A DNA stretch of 41,835 bases from an uncultured Streptococcus sp. (GTDB lineage: Bacteria > Bacillota > Bacilli > Lactobacillales > Streptococcaceae), in NCBI GenBank assembly GCA_934229725.1, contig CAKQDX010000017.1:1-41835 (forward strand), read 5' to 3'. Position numbers and translations under genes: made by a program. The notes under the pieces were generated by a model. The model did no database searches, was not told where the DNA came from, and saw nothing but the letters and a program-made list of their open reading frames with translations. Below are positions 39,811-41,835 of the stretch, in pieces (positions within the stretch are counted from its first letter, which is position 1; every line of letters begins with the position of its first letter).

Positions 39811-40641
39811 TTATTTACCATCTCCAACTAAAGTAACATAAGAAATTTTATCAAAATCTGCATAAGGTTTTACAAAAATAGTTCGATTTCCTTCATAATC
39901 ACTGACGGATTCGACAGTTCCAATTGGAACACCCTTTACAGAGACATCATCGAGACCACTAGTAACCACTTCTGTACCCGTTTTAATATTTTCTGAAGAG
40001 TTAAGTTGTGTCATTTTTAAAAGCTTCTTTTTATTATCATAATTTGAAATGATGCCAAAAACCTGATTTCCATCCTCAGAAATAACACTAGAAGCTAAAT
40101 AAGTATCACTAAGACTACCTGAAAGTAAAGAAATGGTAGTACTATCATCATAAACTTTTGTCACAAAACCTATGACACCACCATTAGATGTTGCTAACAT
40201 AGACTTGCTAACATTCTTAGATTTACCAACATTAATCGTTAACTCTTTTAACCAATTAACTGAAGGTCGCATAGAAACTTCGGCTGTTATAACATTATCC
40301 CGACTAAGCTTATCTGAAAGATTCAAAGAAGCCCTCAGAGAATCATTTTCTTCTTGTAAGTTAGAAATGACTGCAGATTGATTCTGAAGTGAGGATAAGG
40401 ACTTTTTTAAATCCCTGTTCTCAGAATAAGTTGATAACAAATCAGAGATGACATTATGTGATTTAGTTAAAGCAACAAAAGGAATTGAGACCACAGAATC
40501 TACCTTAGAAATAACTCCCGAAACATTAGAAGATAAATCCTTCGTCAACTTTTTATTTGTAAAAAGAAAAGAAAAAAGCATAACAAAAAATAGAGAAGTA
40601 ATAAATCCATAAAGAAGAAATTTGTAAAAACTATTTTTCAT
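39811..40641 (-). CDS. mreC: Cell-shape protein MreC
   Basis: 276 residues. A single N-terminal transmembrane helix (about 9-29) is followed by a coiled coil (about 70-112) and the extracellular beta-rich MreC domain (about 118-274, with NGGVIGFVTKV and GVPIGTVESV). Together with MreD it organises peripheral wall synthesis. GAGGTGG lies 7 bases before the ATG. No clear promoter stands between it and the tRNA terminator 19-56 bases upstream, so expression may depend on read-through or a weak promoter. Confidence 0.93.
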   Translation of the reverse strand: MKNSFYKFLLYGFITSLFFVMLFSFLFTNKKLTKDLSSNVSGVISKVDSVVSIPFVALTKSHNVISDLLSTYSENRDLKKSLSSLQNQSAVISNLQEENDSLRASLNLSDKLSRDNVITAEVSMRPSVNWLKELTINVGKSKNVSKSMLATSNGGVIGFVTKVYDDSTTISLLSGSLSDTYLASSVISEDGNQVFGIISNYDNKKKLLKMTQLNSSENIKTGTEVVTSGLDDVSVKGVPIGTVESVSDYEGNRTIFVKPYADFDKISYVTLVGDGK

Positions 40642-40659
40642 TTTGCCACCTCAATAAAC

Positions 40660-40697
40660 AGTAAAAAGAAAACGAATTATCTTACTAGATAATTCGT
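40660..40697 (-). terminator. Terminator of the tRNA array
   Basis: A perfect 10-bp stem ACGAATTATC (40672-40681) with GATAATTCGT (40688-40697), followed on the minus strand by TTTTCTTTTT. It closes the tRNA, and presumably rRNA, operon entering from the right. Confidence 0.85.
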
Positions 40698-40704
40698 CAT
40701 AATA

Positions 40705-40792
40705 CGGAGAATGGGGGATTCGAACCCCCGCGCCAGTTACCCGACCTAACGATTTAGCAAACCGTCCTCTTCAGCCTCTTGAGTAATTCTCC
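40705..40792 (-). tRNA. tRNA-Ser (GCU)
   Basis: 88 nt with a long variable arm. Acceptor GGAGAAT/ATTCTCC, discriminator G, anticodon loop TTGCTAA. It reads AGC and AGU and is the last tRNA of the array. No encoded CCA. Confidence 0.95.
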
Positions 40793-40796
40793 AATA

Positions 40797-40870
<74 letters not shown>

Positions 40871-40902
40871 AAGCTAAATGCTTGGCTTTTTATTCCAAAT
40901 AA

Positions 40903-40973
40903 AGCGGGTGACGAGAATCGAACTCGCGACAACAGCTTGGAAGGCTGTAGTTTTACCACTAAACTACACCCGC
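40903..40973 (-). tRNA. tRNA-Gly (UCC)
   Basis: 71 nt. Acceptor GCGGGTG/CACCCGC, discriminator U, anticodon loop CTTCCAA. Confidence 0.96.
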
Positions 40974-40982
40974 TTAACAAAA

Positions 40983-41055
40983 TGGCGCGAGACGGAATCG
41001 AACCGCCGACACATGGAGCTTCAATCCATTGCTCTACCAACTGAGCTACCGAGCC
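40983..41055 (-). tRNA. tRNA-Phe (GAA)
   Basis: 73 nt. Anticodon loop TTGAAGC, discriminator A. The acceptor GGCTCGG with TCGCGCC has a U-C mismatch at the fourth pair; the rest of the cloverleaf is regular. Confidence 0.94.
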
Positions 41056-41058
41056 AAA

Positions 41059-41132
<74 letters not shown>

Positions 41133-41141
41133 ATAAAATTA

Positions 41142-41231
41142 AGGAGGATGTGGGATTCGAACCCACGCACGCTTTTACACGCCTGACGGTTTTCAAGACC
41201 GTTCCCTTCAGCCGGACTTGGGTAATCCTCC
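41142..41231 (-). tRNA. tRNA-Ser (UGA)
   Basis: 90 nt with a long variable arm. Acceptor GGAGGAT/ATCCTCC, anticodon loop CTTGAAA. The base after the acceptor is U, whereas tRNA-Ser normally has G as discriminator (as the GCU isoacceptor here does). Confidence 0.94.
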
Positions 41232-41250
41232 AAATAACATAAACAATATA

Positions 41251-41324
41251 TGGACCTTGTAGGACTCGAACCTACGACCGCTCGGTTATGAGCCGAGTGC
41301 TCTAACCAGTTGAGCTAAAGGTCC
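41251..41324 (-). tRNA. tRNA-Ile2 (CAU, lysidine-modified)
   Basis: 74 nt. Acceptor GGACCTT/AAGGTCC, anticodon loop CTCATAA. The body resembles Bacillus tRNA-Ile(CAU) rather than elongator Met, so the wobble C is expected to be converted to lysidine by TilS to read AUA. Automatic pipelines often call it tRNA-Met. Confidence 0.85.
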
Positions 41325-41343
41325 AAGTAATCCATATATGACA

Positions 41344-41417
41344 TAGCGGCGAAGGGGATCGAACCCCCGACCTCCCGGGTATGAACCGGACGCTCTAGCC
41401 AGCTGAGCTACACCGCC
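41344..41417 (-). tRNA. Elongator tRNA-Met (CAU)
   Basis: 74 nt. It begins GGCGGTGTAGCTCAGCTGG as in Bacillus elongator Met, with anticodon loop TTCATAC. The first acceptor pair is a G-U wobble. Discriminator A. Confidence 0.93.
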
Positions 41418-41422
41418 ATAAA

Positions 41423-41496
41423 TCGGGAAGACAGGATTCGAACCTGCGACCCCTTGGTCCCAAACCAAGTGCTCTACCAAGCTGAGCTACTTCCCG
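41423..41496 (-). tRNA. tRNA-Pro (UGG)
   Basis: 74 nt. Acceptor CGGGAAG/CTTCCCG, anticodon loop TTTGGGA, discriminator A. Confidence 0.96.
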
Positions 41497-41502
41497 ATAA
41501 CA

Positions 41503-41576
41503 TGCACCCTAGAGGAGTCGAACCTCTAACCGCCTGATTCGTAGTCAGGTACTCTATCCAGTTGAGCTAAGGGTGC
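41503..41576 (-). tRNA. tRNA-Arg (ACG)
   Basis: 74 nt. Acceptor GCACCCT/AGGGTGC, anticodon loop CTACGAA; the A34 would be edited to inosine. Confidence 0.96.
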
Positions 41577-41590
41577 TCTTTATTAAATTA

Positions 41591-41676
41591 TGCCGAGGAC
41601 CGGGATCGAACCGGTACGAAAGTTTCCTTTCGCAGGATTTTAAGTCCTGTGCGTCTGCCAGTTCCGCCACCCCGGC
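41591..41676 (-). tRNA. tRNA-Leu (UAA)
   Basis: 86 nt with a long variable arm. Acceptor GCCGGGG/CCTCGGC with one U opposite G, anticodon loop CTTAAAA, discriminator A. Confidence 0.95.
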
Positions 41677-41682
41677 TCCTCA

Positions 41683-41754
41683 AGCGAACGACGGGATTCG
41701 AACCCGCGACCCCCACCTTGGCAAGGTGATGTTCTACCACTGAACTACGTTCGC
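41683..41754 (-). tRNA. tRNA-Gly (GCC)
   Basis: 72 nt. Acceptor GCGAACG/CGTTCGC, anticodon loop TTGCCAA, discriminator U as in the UCC isoacceptor. Confidence 0.96.
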
Positions 41755-41760
41755 AATGAA

Positions 41761-41833
41761 TGCCGGCTACATGACTTGAACACGCGACCCTCTGATTACA
41801 AATCAGATGCTCTACCAACTGAGCTAAGCCGGC
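41761..41833 (-). tRNA. tRNA-Thr (UGU)
   Basis: 73 nt, complete, two bases from the window edge. Acceptor GCCGGCT/AGCCGGC, anticodon loop TTTGTAA, discriminator A. The array continues beyond the window. Confidence 0.95.
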
Positions 41834-41835
41834 TA

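Overview
The window looks like an origin-proximal stretch of a Streptococcus chromosome, most likely of the salivarius/thermophilus group. The basis is the gene order mreC-mreD-pcsB-prs-araT-recO-plsX-acpP-pur cluster-argS-argR-mutS-mutL-ruvA-tag-cinA-recA-spx, plus a parS site, VicR-, CiaR- and ComX-type control sites and a streptococcal tRNA array. Most genes are on the minus strand, so the chromosome reads right to left here. The species call is inference; no 16S sequence is in the window.

Right edge (40.7-41.8 kb): 13 tightly packed tRNA genes ending in a terminator, the usual tail of an rRNA operon lying just outside. Left edge (1-150): two perfectly spaced tandem sigma-A promoters firing leftward, typical of rRNA P1/P2 promoters. 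The window therefore probably spans the interval between two rRNA operons.

32.9-40.7 kb: cell-shape and wall genes (mreC, mreD, pcsB with a WalR/VicR box), PRPP synthase, an aromatic aminotransferase, recO, a perfect parS site, and plsX-acpP for phospholipid synthesis. 14.5-32.8 kb: a complete set of genes for de novo IMP synthesis plus purB (purC-L-F-M-N-H, D-E-K, B). PurR boxes precede purC and purD, and related structured repeats sit in several intergenic gaps. The cluster is interrupted by accessory cargo: a CHAP murein hydrolase of fratricin type behind a ComX (cin) box, an AT-rich polytopic membrane protein, and an AT-rich 445-residue protein with an HEPN-like RxxxxH motif directly after purK.

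13.6-14.2 kb and 20.9-21.0 kb hold three small-RNA genes with textbook CiaR promoters (TTAAG-N5-TTAAG-N10-TATAAT type), an anti-Shine-Dalgarno stretch and a terminator: csRNAs. A further unclassified promoter-to-terminator unit lies between two of them.

0.3-13.6 kb: argS facing argR-ymcA-like-mutS, then a plus-strand LytTR regulator/DUF3021 membrane-protein pair (a LytTR regulatory system) whose direct-repeat operator abuts the promoter of the mutL operon, then ruvA, tag, the competence-inducible cinA-recA unit and spxA. Mismatch repair, recombination and competence are thus packed together, with at least two separate cin-box promoters in the window.
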